From contig JABCYZ010000036.1 of assembly GCA_013289955.1 (NCBI GenBank), forward strand, positions 1-64,000: 64,000 nucleotides of DNA. Direction: 5' to 3'. A program made the translations under genes and the position numbers. Every line of letters begins with the position of its first letter. Within the stretch, counting starts at the first letter, position 1. The notes below the pieces were generated by a model that was not told the origin of the DNA, searched no databases, and saw only the letters and a program-made list of their open reading frames with translations. The DNA is from Acidobacteriota bacterium (GTDB lineage Bacteria; Acidobacteriota; Terriglobia; Acidiferrales; UBA7541). Positions 33,001 to 41,344 of this stretch are shown here, piece after piece.

Positions 33001-34078
33001 GGGCCAGCCAGTCACTGATCAGCCCTGGTTCAACGATCAGTTGGCAGGTCTCAACTCGGCCATCGCCGGAACCGCTTGCGGTAGCCCGACGAGTTGCATC
33101 GCTGCCCAAGCCGCTTCGGGATTTCTTGGCCAGTCCGTCACCAGCGTCTTCGCGTTCATCGATGGCGACCGACAGTCTCTCGGAATGCCCACGTTCAACA
33201 ACCATCAGATCAACTTTGCTCTCTTCATGCGCACACACAACGATCTTTCCAACTACCACGCCGCCACCGTCACGCTGCGCAAGCGGCCGTCGCATGGCTT
33301 GCAGTTTGACATGAATTACACCTTCTCGAAGTCGCTGGACCAGGTCGGGACCGTGCAGAACAATGCCGGCACCTACGCCACCAGCTTCGATCCCAACTTC
33401 CAGTACGGGCCCTCTCTCTTTGACCGGACCCATGTCTTCAACGCCATCTTCAACTATGACCTTCCCGGCGGGCATGGCCATAAATTCAGCTTTGGGAACA
33501 ACATTGCCGATAAATTCATCAGCGGCTGGTACATGTCCGGCGTCTTCCGCGCCGCGAGCGGTCCGCCGCTTACCGTTGTCGACGGAGACCTCGGCGGCGG
33601 TTTCTTCGGCAATTCTCTCAACGCCATTCCGACCGCCTCCATCGGTTCGCTCGGTGCCGGCCTGCACGGCAACGTCTGCAGCACCAATGGTTTCGGATCT
33701 AACGGAGACGGACCCAACTGCACGGGCGCGCCGCAAGGCACCGGCCTCAACCTCTTTGCCAACCCCGGAGCCGTGGCTGCCGATTTCCGCCCCGTCGATA
33801 TCGCTACGGACGGGCGGGATGGCACCGGCAACCCCCTTCGCGGCTTGGGATTCTGGAACCTGGACGCGCGCCTTGGAAAGTCAACTTCCTTCCACGAGCG
33901 CTTTAAGGTCGAATTCTCAGCCGATTTCTTTAACATCTTCAACCATGTGAATTTCTTCCAGCCGTCCATGAATCTTCAAAACCCGGCAACCTTCGGCGTC
34001 ATCAGCCAGGAATTGATTCCTGCCGATCGCACGCAGGGCAGCCGCTGGATTCAGCTCGGCTTGCGCGTCAGCTTCTAA
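30095..34078 (+). CDS. TonB-dependent receptor, Oar-like with N-terminal carboxypeptidase-regulatory domain
   Basis: 1327-aa outer-membrane protein. It has a signal peptide (about 1-27), a carboxypeptidase-regulatory-like beta-sandwich (about 30-115; IVLGTVTDSSGASVVDATVV, YTFVNVAPGGYEVTVKKDGF), a plug domain (GARSDQNSITMDGIDITDNT) and a large 22-strand-type barrel ending GLRVSF, with the terminal aromatic needed for BAM recognition. This architecture is typical of acidobacterial Oar/TonB receptors thought to import polymers or their fragments. The ligand is unknown, and no SusD-like partner is adjacent. Start ATG follows a GGGGGGGGAA tract. A strong terminator follows. Confidence 0.92.
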   Translation: MKQFVRLAFAVVLVFGVLSLGIAAEAQTSTTGIVLGTVTDSSGASVVDATVVLRSTATNNSTTQTTNGAGQYTFVNVAPGGYEVTVKKDGFRTSTVTALSVDVAKSYTVDVKLEIGAVTESITVSTEARVELQTTDAQVGDVIGGTTLSRLPTLTRDASELLTLQPGTTPYDTPANGGFGNNGGTVAGARSDQNSITMDGIDITDNTVGGGATAQNFIPTGVESLEEFRVGVTNSNSDFARSSGGDITLISKSGSNSIHGDGYWFHQSDGYNANSWDLNHTPDAATGKTFTPKIPFKDNREGVSVGGPLIKNKTFFFSNYELRRFPSASQVSHIVPTQSLRDGILSFADATGVVRQYDLATSTACGLTGGLPCDPRGIGISPTIQTLYNLNPAGNDPSLPNVDGNNTTGFVANAATPVKDDYVTFRLDHNFSDKAHFFGRYLYSRALNVTPLQINTLNNNTVATTGNDTRGDGAIGALDYAFNSMTSNVVRFGWIRSRVFLPGLSPSASATTLALAGTDTSAGFIALAPGLAQTGLIDVPIDVDTQRARTQGNFQRNKQLVDTFTRLEGKHTFTAGGDVRWMPLIAQRNDKVVGSLASLVATEDADVPGTTQSVSQADMPPPCGGTVTTFCLLPTDVLRWQRLYAATLGIVDNVNVLGVRDGNLNPQPFGTPLIANTTQRAYDGYFQDSWRIKPTLTLTYGLGYGWQTPPSELHGQQTFETDASTGQILTAAGYIQAKDQAAEAGQIYNPTIGYLPIKSSGRSAIWNTDYGDVSPRLAVAWNPSYTDGMRGKLFGQGKTVLRAGFGIYYDRINNVQSVEIPQLGVGFAETLVLSQPPCDLNGASAGPNCNAAAGPSNIGASGFRVGVDGTLPVPAFPAVSSPIVPALGGENLSFAVDPNFKVGRSYSVDFTVQRELPGNMLMELGYIGRFARDLPNSVDFDSSPYMFVDKASGQTFAQAYTAVTNELAAGQPVTDQPWFNDQLAGLNSAIAGTACGSPTSCIAAQAASGFLGQSVTSVFAFIDGDRQSLGMPTFNNHQINFALFMRTHNDLSNYHAATVTLRKRPSHGLQFDMNYTFSKSLDQVGTVQNNAGTYATSFDPNFQYGPSLFDRTHVFNAIFNYDLPGGHGHKFSFGNNIADKFISGWYMSGVFRAASGPPLTVVDGDLGGGFFGNSLNAIPTASIGSLGAGLHGNVCSTNGFGSNGDGPNCTGAPQGTGLNLFANPGAVAADFRPVDIATDGRDGTGNPLRGLGFWNLDARLGKSTSFHERFKVEFSADFFNIFNHVNFFQPSMNLQNPATFGVISQELIPADRTQGSRWIQLGLRVSF

Positions 34079-34099
34079 ACAATCCTGCAAAAAACAGAA

Positions 34100-34132
34100 A
34101 TGGGAGGGGCAGAAAACCTCTCCCATTTTTTT
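34100..34132 (+). terminator. Rho-independent terminator after the TonB receptor
   Basis: A 10-bp stem with one G-T pair (34100-34109 with 34117-34126), a 7-base loop, then a T7 tract. It lies 22 bases after the receptor stop. Confidence 0.9.
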
Positions 34133-34198
34133 CTGGGCGGCGGTTTTCTATTCGGGCGGCGCGCGACAGGGCTCGAGAGAATGTGAGGGCAGCCAGCC

Positions 34199-35863
34199 TT
34201 ACTTCCTGAGGCGCTGTACCTCGACGACGACGTTTTTCTTTTCGTTCCCCGAGAATTCGAGTGGCTGGCCCTTTTCGAGATAAGGCTGCAAAGCGCTCCC
34301 ATTGGTTCGCTCGAGTTCCCAGCCATCCTCGATCGCCATCAACCTGTATTTTCCTGGTGGAATTTCCGCCAGCGAAAACGTTCCATCGCTGTCGCTCTGA
34401 TCAAGATGCGAATTTCCCTCGAGACTCTCGCCGTTTTCGGGCACGAGCAGGACCATTACGCCGGGTGCGGGCTTTCCATCGAGCTTTGCTACCCCTGTCA
34501 GCTCTCCTTCCCCTTCCCGAGCGGTGATCAGCAGCTGCACGTCGCCTGCTCCGGCGATTGTCACTTCACGCCCATGCGCTGTGGCTCCCGTAGCGGAAAG
34601 TTTCTCGATGTATTCCTCGCCATCCGGAAAGCCCAGAAATACCTTGTAACTGTCTGACTGCACGGCTGGGAGCGAAAATGTTCCGTCCTTGTGCAAGGCC
34701 GTGGAAGCGCTCTGGTTATTTTCGCTGCGAAGAGACACCTGTCCCTGTTCCGGACTCTCATCCTGGTCCTGGAGGATCACGCGGCCCGTTACATTTGCCG
34801 TAGCCCCTCTGCCGGTGACGTCCAGCGAGTCGCTTCCGCGCAAATTCGTTTTGATGGTTCGAGAAGTCTTCGACTGGCTCCCGTTTTCCGTGACTTCAAG
34901 CACGATATCGCCAGGAGGCAGGCCGGCCACTTCGTATTCCCCCGGCGAGATCTGACCGGAGACGATATTCACCGGCTCGTCCAGCGATCCAAAGAGCGAT
35001 TCACTCGCTGAAAAATTGATTGGGGCGTTTTCGTCAGCGGGCAGATTCGTCAGGCGCAGATGCACCGCCGAAACGGCTTGCACATGGATGTCCGCTTGTT
35101 TTGTTTCCCCTGCGGCCAGGATCAACTCCTCGGCGGTCCGCCCTTCCGTCGCGTTCGGGGAAAAAGTCACCGGGTAGACAACGTCGAAGACAGGATTCAG
35201 GTTGGACGCGTTGTTCGGTCCGCCAGGTCTAAAGCCGGATCCTGCGGCTGCGGACCCACCGTTCAATTCCGTTTGTGCGTACCAGGGGTGGGCCGACACC
35301 GCCACGTAATACTTGCCGGGCAGAAGGTGGGGAAACCGGTATGCGCCCAAATCGTCTGTCATTGCCCTAGCCTGATCGGTGGGAGTCGGCGAACCGGCCC
35401 CGTTTTCGAAGCAGAGGAGGATAATCTGCGCCTGGCGCAGGGGTTCGCCGTACTCATCGGTGACACTGCCAGTGATCACCGCTTGCCGGTGCAGACGAAA
35501 GATCAAGTGCTCGGAATCGAGCCCGTCACCGACAGCGATCCCCGTGGTGTACGCTCCGTGTTGCTGATAGCCCTCGCGCACATAGCCATGCGCCATGGCG
35601 GAGAGCGGATACTTCGCAGCCGCAAGCCCTTGAAAGACAAACCGGCCGTCGTCTCCTGCTACAGCTTTTGTATCTTCTCCGCGGAAGGGAATAAGCAGTT
35701 CGGCGTGCGGCACTGGCGCGCCTGTGCCCGCATCCACGACTACGCCAGCGATCCGGTAGGAACGCTGAGATTGCTGCGCCCGAGCGGAAGTCGCTCCGGC
35801 GAGGAGCGCGGCGAGGCACAGGGGCCCGAGAGGCAGAGTAAGGCGCATCCGGCGCGGCCTCAT
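34199..35863 (-). CDS. Secreted carboxypeptidase-regulatory-like repeat protein (distal)
   Basis: 554-aa exported protein. It has a signal peptide (about 1-29, LCLAALLAGATSARA) followed by several beta-sandwich repeats of the carboxypeptidase-regulatory/SdrD-B type. Examples are RIAGVVVDAGTGAPVPHAEL, ITGSVTDEYGEPLRQAQIIL and the last ones near LTGVAKLDGKPAPGVMVLLV and IPPGKYRLMAIEDGWE. No enzymatic domain is present. Its ATG overlaps the stop of the upstream paralogue (ATGA), so the pair is co-translated. The role is probably structural or binding, at the cell surface or periplasm. Confidence 0.8.
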   Translation of the reverse strand: MRPRRMRLTLPLGPLCLAALLAGATSARAQQSQRSYRIAGVVVDAGTGAPVPHAELLIPFRGEDTKAVAGDDGRFVFQGLAAAKYPLSAMAHGYVREGYQQHGAYTTGIAVGDGLDSEHLIFRLHRQAVITGSVTDEYGEPLRQAQIILLCFENGAGSPTPTDQARAMTDDLGAYRFPHLLPGKYYVAVSAHPWYAQTELNGGSAAAGSGFRPGGPNNASNLNPVFDVVYPVTFSPNATEGRTAEELILAAGETKQADIHVQAVSAVHLRLTNLPADENAPINFSASESLFGSLDEPVNIVSGQISPGEYEVAGLPPGDIVLEVTENGSQSKTSRTIKTNLRGSDSLDVTGRGATANVTGRVILQDQDESPEQGQVSLRSENNQSASTALHKDGTFSLPAVQSDSYKVFLGFPDGEEYIEKLSATGATAHGREVTIAGAGDVQLLITAREGEGELTGVAKLDGKPAPGVMVLLVPENGESLEGNSHLDQSDSDGTFSLAEIPPGKYRLMAIEDGWELERTNGSALQPYLEKGQPLEFSGNEKKNVVVEVQRLRK

Positions 35864-37503
35864 GGCTGCTGCCTCCCGGTTGCCTGAAGTTTCACCTGGA
35901 CGCTGGTTTTGTCTCCCGGCCCTAAGGTCACTTCCGTCGCATCTCCCAGATACTTTTCTACCGCAAGCGGATTGCGGAATTCCAGGTCTTCGGCATCATC
36001 GACGGCGATCAGCGAGTAGGTTCCCGGCGCAAGATTCGCTTCAGAAGCGCTGCCTGTGTCGTCCACCCGCACGAGAAGCGACCGGCGCGGAATCTCTTCC
36101 GAATAAATCACGACGCTCGCGCTGCGCCGATGGTTCTCCTCTATTACGCTCACATTTAGCTGAGCCCCATCGTTCCGCAGCGTCACTTCGATCGGGGGCA
36201 GCGCGGCGCCGGCGGCCACGGTCAGGTCCTCTCTGAGCAGGTCGGTCCTGCCACATCGGAGCGAGGCAATGTAACCCGGTTCGTTCGGCGTGGCCTCGAC
36301 CCTATACGTTCCGGGCGGGATATTATCGAGCCGCCCCGTCGTTACTCGTTCCCCCTCCAGGAAGGGCGTCTGGATTGCCGGCGAGTATTGAGTGCTTTCC
36401 AGCGAGACGAATCGCACCACCGCCTGGTGCAACACGTGCGATCCGTCCGGCGGAATCTCGTCCCGCACCTGAATTTCGACCGAGCTTGTGGGCTCTAACG
36501 AGAGTACCAACCCGGTCACATCGGAAGTCAGATGGATCAGTTGCGTGGCGCCGAGCGCAGGCTTCTTCTCTTCCGGCGCGGCTCCGCTCCGCGCAAATCC
36601 TCTGGCCAGAAGCGTATACGTTCCCTCGGGAATTCCGACGATTTGAAATTGCCCCCGCTTCTGGTCGATTTTCATGTCCTCCGGCACGTCTTCTCCCGAG
36701 TCGTCCCTGAGCATCAGATTAAATCCGCTCGCCAGATCACCGCCCCGAACCACGCCCGAAATTTCAAAGAGCCGCTGGGGCTTCAGAACCTGTGTGACTT
36801 CGGACTGCGTGCCGGCCTTCACTTCGATAGTCGCAGCGGACTCCACATTCCGCACCCCGGGATAAAATTCGGGCGCATACCCCTGCTGCGGTTCCCGCGC
36901 CCGATTCAAGCTGCCGACAAATCGGATGCTTCCCCGGTTGGCCTGCAGGAACGACACCCGGTAGTGTCCCGGCTGGAGGTTCGCAATACGAAACGCTCCC
37001 TCGTCATCCGTCAAGCTCTCGCCCTCGGGATCGATGACCTTATGGCCCTCGATGACCCGTAAGCGCATCACCCTCACGCGGACCCCCTCGATGGGTTCGC
37101 CATCTTCGTTTTTCACTTCCCCGTAAATCACCGCCTCCGGGACCAGTCGCAGAAGCAGGTCCCCGCTGGGTGGAATGTTCGCGACAGCGATCTTTGCCCC
37201 ACGCTCGCGCCCCAGCTCTTCTTCGCTGAAAAAGCCTGGCTTCATCGCCGTCATCGCATACTGTCCCGGAGGAAGATTCGTGAAGTTAAACGTGCCATCC
37301 CGGCCTGAAAGCTGGGCCACGCCGCCGGGACCATTTAACTGCACGAGAGCGCGGCTGACGGGTTCCTTGGTGGCGGAATTGATAACCGTTCCGTGCAACT
37401 CGAAACGATCGCTCTCGGCCTGTTTTGCCGGAGCCGCCGCGGCAGAGGACAGCGAAAGCGCGAATATAAACAAAGTGGCAAGAGCTGGAAAGCTGCGAAG
37501 CAT
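35860..37503 (-). CDS. Secreted carboxypeptidase-regulatory-like repeat protein (proximal)
   Basis: 547-aa paralogue of the downstream gene. A signal peptide starts at MLRSFPALATLFIFALSLSS. Beta-sandwich repeats follow (LHGTVINSATKEPVSRALVQ; IYGEVKNEDGEPIEGVRVRV; LEPTSSVEIQVRD), each with the FXXXNLPPGXY-type turn (FNFTNLPPGQYAMTAMKPGF). The start at 37503 is chosen because it opens the signal peptide; the frame continues upstream without support. It is divergent from padR 2. Such proteins are abundant in acidobacteria, with no proven function. Confidence 0.8.
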   Translation of the reverse strand: MLRSFPALATLFIFALSLSSAAAAPAKQAESDRFELHGTVINSATKEPVSRALVQLNGPGGVAQLSGRDGTFNFTNLPPGQYAMTAMKPGFFSEEELGRERGAKIAVANIPPSGDLLLRLVPEAVIYGEVKNEDGEPIEGVRVRVMRLRVIEGHKVIDPEGESLTDDEGAFRIANLQPGHYRVSFLQANRGSIRFVGSLNRAREPQQGYAPEFYPGVRNVESAATIEVKAGTQSEVTQVLKPQRLFEISGVVRGGDLASGFNLMLRDDSGEDVPEDMKIDQKRGQFQIVGIPEGTYTLLARGFARSGAAPEEKKPALGATQLIHLTSDVTGLVLSLEPTSSVEIQVRDEIPPDGSHVLHQAVVRFVSLESTQYSPAIQTPFLEGERVTTGRLDNIPPGTYRVEATPNEPGYIASLRCGRTDLLREDLTVAAGAALPPIEVTLRNDGAQLNVSVIEENHRRSASVVIYSEEIPRRSLLVRVDDTGSASEANLAPGTYSLIAVDDAEDLEFRNPLAVEKYLGDATEVTLGPGDKTSVQVKLQATGRQQP

Positions 37504-37664
37504 GAAGTGACCTGCATCGGAAAGCAAGCTTGTCTTAACCCGAGCAACGGCGAGGCGCTCCCTCAGCAATCCGTCGCGCCACGGTTTCCTGGATGCGGCG
37601 GATCGGGAGGGAAGTTGTATGGGCGGCGGAGGGCGCGCTTGGGTTGGCGCTTCCCCTTGCTTAT

Positions 37665-37693
37665 TGACAGGAGAGCCTGCATAATTCCTGTCA
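37665..37693 (+). promoter_or_regulatory. PadR-type operator/promoter of module 2
   Basis: A perfect 8-base inverted repeat, TGACAGGA (37665-37672) and TCCTGTCA (37686-37693), is separated by 13 bases and centred about 33 bases before the GTG start of padR. A TTGACA -35 box overlaps its left arm (37664-37669). A CATAAT lies inside the spacer, but at a poor distance. A dimeric PadR binding here would block transcription. Binding is inferred. Confidence 0.6.
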
Positions 37694-37711
37694 GTTACTA
37701 AGGGGAGCTGC

Positions 37712-38041
37712 GTGAGCAAACCCACCGACCTCGTTCAAGGCACTCTCGATCTCTTGATCCTGAAAACCATTGCCCTCGAGCCCATGCACGGCTGGGCCAT
37801 CGCCCAGCGCATTCGCCGGGTTTCGAACAACGTTTTGCAAGTGAATCAGGGCGCGCTCTACCCCGCGCTCCATCGGCTCGAACAGCAGGCATGGATCCAG
37901 GCAAAATGGGGCGAATCGGAAAACAACCGGCGCGCGAAATATTATTCGCTGACAAAGGCAGGCCAAAAATATCTCCGTGCCGAGGAAACGAATTGGGAAC
38001 GGCTGTCGTCAGCGATCGGGCTCGTTTTGAAGACGGTTTGA
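37712..38041 (+). CDS. PadR-family transcriptional regulator (module 2)
   Basis: 109-aa winged-helix protein (LVQGTLDLLILKTIALEPMH, GALYPALHRLEQQAWIQAKW, RRAKYYSLTKAGQKYL). The GTG start at 37712 has AAGGGGAG 4 bases upstream. It is 13 bases from the permease start, so they are one operon. It belongs to the common acidobacterial PadR subtype that accompanies ADOP permeases and differs in sequence from the PadR at 15437. Confidence 0.93.
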   Translation: MSKPTDLVQGTLDLLILKTIALEPMHGWAIAQRIRRVSNNVLQVNQGALYPALHRLEQQAWIQAKWGESENNRRAKYYSLTKAGQKYLRAEETNWERLSSAIGLVLKTV

Positions 38042-38054
38042 GGAGGTACCCGCC

Positions 38055-40706
38055 ATGCGCTGGCTTCAAAGCATCTCGAACCGGCTCCGCTCCTTGTTCC
38101 GGAGAGATACCGTCGAGCAGGAGATCGGTTCCGAGCTGCACTTCCACATCGAGCGGCAGGTCGAAGAGAACATTCTGGCGGGAATGAACCCGCAAGAAGC
38201 TCGGCGCGCAGCCTCGCGTGAATTCGGAGGCGTTGAACAAGTCAAGGAGGAATGCCGCGACACGCGCCGCGCGAATTACCTGGAAAACCTGCTGAAGGAT
38301 GTTCGCTATGGCTTTCGCATGTTGCGCAAGAGCCCCAGTTTTACTTTTTTTGCGGTTGCCGTTCTCGCTTTGGGAATTGCGGCGAACTCCGCGATCTTCA
38401 GCATTGCTGATGCTATCCTCGTGCGTCCCCTCCCTTATCGCGATGCGAACCGGCTGGTGATGATCTGGGAGGATTCCTCGGCCTACGGCTTCCCCAAGGA
38501 CACTCCCGCGCCAGGAAATTTCTCCGATTGGAAATCGCGAAATCAGGTTTTCGAAGATGTGGCCGCCATTTCCGATGGCTCCTTCAATCTCACCGGGAGC
38601 GGCAACCCCGAAAATCTTATCGGAAAATGGGCCACCGCCAATCTGTTTTCGGTTCTCGGCGTGAGTCCCGCGCTTGGCCGCGACTTTCGGCCGGAGGACG
38701 ATGTTCCCGGCGCGCCAGCTGTTGCACTTCTGAGTCATGGGCTCTGGCTGCGAAGATTTGGCGGCGATCCGCGGATCGTTGGAAAAGAGATTTTACTCAA
38801 CAACGAGAAATGCACCGTGATCGGCGTGATGAAACGCGGCGCCCAGTTTCCCGATCGCGAGACCGATCTATGGGTTCCCTCCCGCTTCACGACGGCACAA
38901 CTGGCCAATCGCAGGAATCATTTCTTGGAGGTCGTTGCCAGACTCAAACCGCGGGTTTCGCTCGGGACCGCGAACGCCAATCTTGCCACCATCGCGTCAC
39001 AACTGGAAAAGGAAAATCCCGATTCGAACGCCAAAGTCGGTGCGTTCGCCGTCCCGCTCCGCGAAGAACTCGCCGGTGACGTTCGCCCCGCCATCTTCAT
39101 GCTCTTGGGCGCCGTATGTTTTGTTTTGCTGATTGCCTGCGCCAACGTCGCAAATCTTCTGCTCTCCCGCGCCACCGGCCGCCGCCGCGAGATGGCTATG
39201 CGCATCGCTCTGGGCGCCACCCGCGCCCGCGTCATCCAGCAGATGTTGACGGAAAGCATCCTGCTCTCCATATTCGCGGGCGTTGCGGGGCTGCTTTTCT
39301 CCATCTGGGGGACAAAATTTCTCGCAACTTTGATTCCCACGGGCATCGCGGCAATGACTGGCACCGGCGTCGACGGCCGCGTTCTTCTTTTCACGCTTGC
39401 CATTTCCCTCGCTACAGGAATCGTGTTCGGAATCATCCCCGCTTCCCGCGTGTCGCAGTTTCAGCTCGCTCACTCGCTGAAGCAAGGCGGCGGCCGGAGC
39501 GGCGTTGGCTCGGGAGGCCACCGCCTGCGCGATGCCCTGGTGATCAGCGAAGTCGCGCTCGCCATTGTCTTGCTTACGGGCGCGGCGCTCATGATTCGGA
39601 GCCTGGAGAATCTTTATCACCTCGACCCCGGTTTTCGCGCCGATCATGTTCTGGTGATGCGCACGCCTCTGCCGCGTCAAAAATATGAAGCCTTTGCAGC
39701 CAGAGCAGCTTTTTATGAGCAGGTCCTTGAGCGAGTCGAGGGCCTTCCTGGAGTTGTCGCGGCCGGTTACACCACCTGGGTTCCGCTCACGAATGCCGGC
39801 GGCGCGACGGGCATTACCATCGAAGGGAAACCCGAGCCCGCCCCGGCGGATGTGCTCGTTCCGAACATCCGCATCATCAGCCGGGATTACACGCGCGCGC
39901 TTCGGATGAAGCTGATGGAAGGCCGGCTCTTCGAATCCCGCGACGCGGCCGGAACTCTTCCCGTCGCCCTCATCAACCAAACCATGGCGAGAAACTACTG
40001 GACTGGCGAAGATCCCGCCGGCAAACGCTTCAAAGTCGGTGGCTACAGCGAAAAATCTCCGTGGCTCACGGTCATCGGGGTCGTCGGCGACGTTCATCAG
40101 GCCGGCCTCGCTGTTCCGGCGCGCGCGGAAATGTATCTGCCCTATCAACAAGAGGATCTCGGATTCGAACCCGAGTATCTCGCCGTTCGAACGGCCGGAG
40201 ATCCCATGGCGCTTGGCGAAATCGTCCGGCAACAGATCTGGGCGGTCGACAAGGAGCAGCCTGTCGCAGGGATGATGCCGCTCGAGGATCTCGTCGACGA
40301 GAATCTTGCCTCGAGGAAAATGCAAGCGTCGTTGCTCAGCGGGTTTGCCGGGTTGGCGCTGCTGCTCGTCACGCTTGGAATTTACGCCGTGCTTTCCTTT
40401 GCCGTAACGCAACGCACGCAGGAAATCGGCGTTCGTGTAGCGCTTGGAGCGCAGCCGGGAGACGTGCTGCGGATGATTTTTTCGCAGGGTTTCAGATTAT
40501 TTTTGATGGGCGCCGCGTTAGGTTTGGCCGCCGCGTTCGTTCTTTCACGCGCGCTCGTGCACTTGCTTTTCGGCGTGAGCGCGTATGATCCGGCATCCTT
40601 CGCCGGCGTGACCATCCTTTTGGCTGCGGTCGCGCTCCTGGCCTGCTACGTTCCGGCACGCCGCGCCACGCGAGTCGATCCGTTGATCGCCCTGCGCTAC
40701 GAGTGA
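38055..40706 (+). CDS. ADOP-type orphan MacB/FtsX permease (module 2)
   Basis: 883-aa inner-membrane protein. A cytoplasmic prefix domain (about 15-85, EIGSELHFHIERQVEENILA and ARRAASREFGG) is followed by two MacB-PCD/FtsX halves, each with a large periplasmic domain. Repeat motifs are RRREMAMRIALGATRARVIQ and QRTQEIGVRVALGAQPGDVL. It ends RVDPLIALRYE, as usual. The prefix type differs from ADOP 1, so the two modules are not recent duplicates. No ATPase partner is adjacent. The substrate is unknown. Confidence 0.92.
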   Translation: MRWLQSISNRLRSLFRRDTVEQEIGSELHFHIERQVEENILAGMNPQEARRAASREFGGVEQVKEECRDTRRANYLENLLKDVRYGFRMLRKSPSFTFFAVAVLALGIAANSAIFSIADAILVRPLPYRDANRLVMIWEDSSAYGFPKDTPAPGNFSDWKSRNQVFEDVAAISDGSFNLTGSGNPENLIGKWATANLFSVLGVSPALGRDFRPEDDVPGAPAVALLSHGLWLRRFGGDPRIVGKEILLNNEKCTVIGVMKRGAQFPDRETDLWVPSRFTTAQLANRRNHFLEVVARLKPRVSLGTANANLATIASQLEKENPDSNAKVGAFAVPLREELAGDVRPAIFMLLGAVCFVLLIACANVANLLLSRATGRRREMAMRIALGATRARVIQQMLTESILLSIFAGVAGLLFSIWGTKFLATLIPTGIAAMTGTGVDGRVLLFTLAISLATGIVFGIIPASRVSQFQLAHSLKQGGGRSGVGSGGHRLRDALVISEVALAIVLLTGAALMIRSLENLYHLDPGFRADHVLVMRTPLPRQKYEAFAARAAFYEQVLERVEGLPGVVAAGYTTWVPLTNAGGATGITIEGKPEPAPADVLVPNIRIISRDYTRALRMKLMEGRLFESRDAAGTLPVALINQTMARNYWTGEDPAGKRFKVGGYSEKSPWLTVIGVVGDVHQAGLAVPARAEMYLPYQQEDLGFEPEYLAVRTAGDPMALGEIVRQQIWAVDKEQPVAGMMPLEDLVDENLASRKMQASLLSGFAGLALLLVTLGIYAVLSFAVTQRTQEIGVRVALGAQPGDVLRMIFSQGFRLFLMGAALGLAAAFVLSRALVHLLFGVSAYDPASFAGVTILLAAVALLACYVPARRATRVDPLIALRYE

Positions 40707-40773
40707 TGAAAAAAGTGAGCCACCGCCAGGAGCACCGCCGGGACTATTCCCGACCGGCTTTTCTCGTCTTGGC

Positions 40774-41316
40774 TTATCGGGGATAACCGGGGCTGGCTTT
40801 GACTTCTTCGATTTGTTTCGCATGGCGCTCCGGGTGGTAGGCCATGATCAGCAGGTTTTGATAGACATCGATGCTGCCCGCCGCCGGATGCATCACCCGC
40901 AATCTTCGCAATTCGTCTTTCGATCGCTCGACGTAGACGATTGTTTTTTGAAGCGCTGCCCTGAACGCCCCTGCGGCCAGCGCGATGGTTTCGAAGCGGC
41001 CATACGGACAAACGCGCTCGGGAGCCACAAAGGTGCGCTGGCGGTCGGCAGCGCGGCGATGAATCCTTTCATCCACGAGCGGATCGCTTCCCTCACTCGA
41101 GGGAGTAGCGGCGGTAGCCAGCTCGTATATGAATTCTTCTGTTGTGGCGACGTGCTCGGCGATTTCGCCGATGGACCATCGGCCTGGTCCTGCCTTGAAC
41201 CCTGCCTGCTCCGGCGAAACGCCATCGAGAGTCGCGAGATAGAGCGCTTCGGTCCGGCGGAAAAGCTGCAGTAGACTCTCGCGTTCGGAGTCGCGATTCG
41301 CGCCAGGCGAACTCAT
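40774..41316 (-). CDS. DinB-fold metal-binding protein (second copy)
   Basis: 180-aa four-helix-bundle protein. Family features include FRRTEALYLATLDGVSPEQA, WSIGEIAEHVATTEEFIYEL and the C-terminal LIMAYHPERHAKQIEE, with the three metal histidines spaced as in DinB_2/YfiT-like proteins. ATG 41316 has GGGGGAGA directly upstream; earlier in-frame codons are not used. It is convergent with ADOP 2 and lies downstream of the HD-domain gene. It is not closely similar to the copy at 20242. Confidence 0.85.
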   Translation of the reverse strand: MSSPGANRDSERESLLQLFRRTEALYLATLDGVSPEQAGFKAGPGRWSIGEIAEHVATTEEFIYELATAATPSSEGSDPLVDERIHRRAADRQRTFVAPERVCPYGRFETIALAAGAFRAALQKTIVYVERSKDELRRLRVMHPAAGSIDVYQNLLIMAYHPERHAKQIEEVKASPGYPR

Positions 41317-41344
41317 TTTCAGTCTCCCCCGGGTCAGCCAGCTT

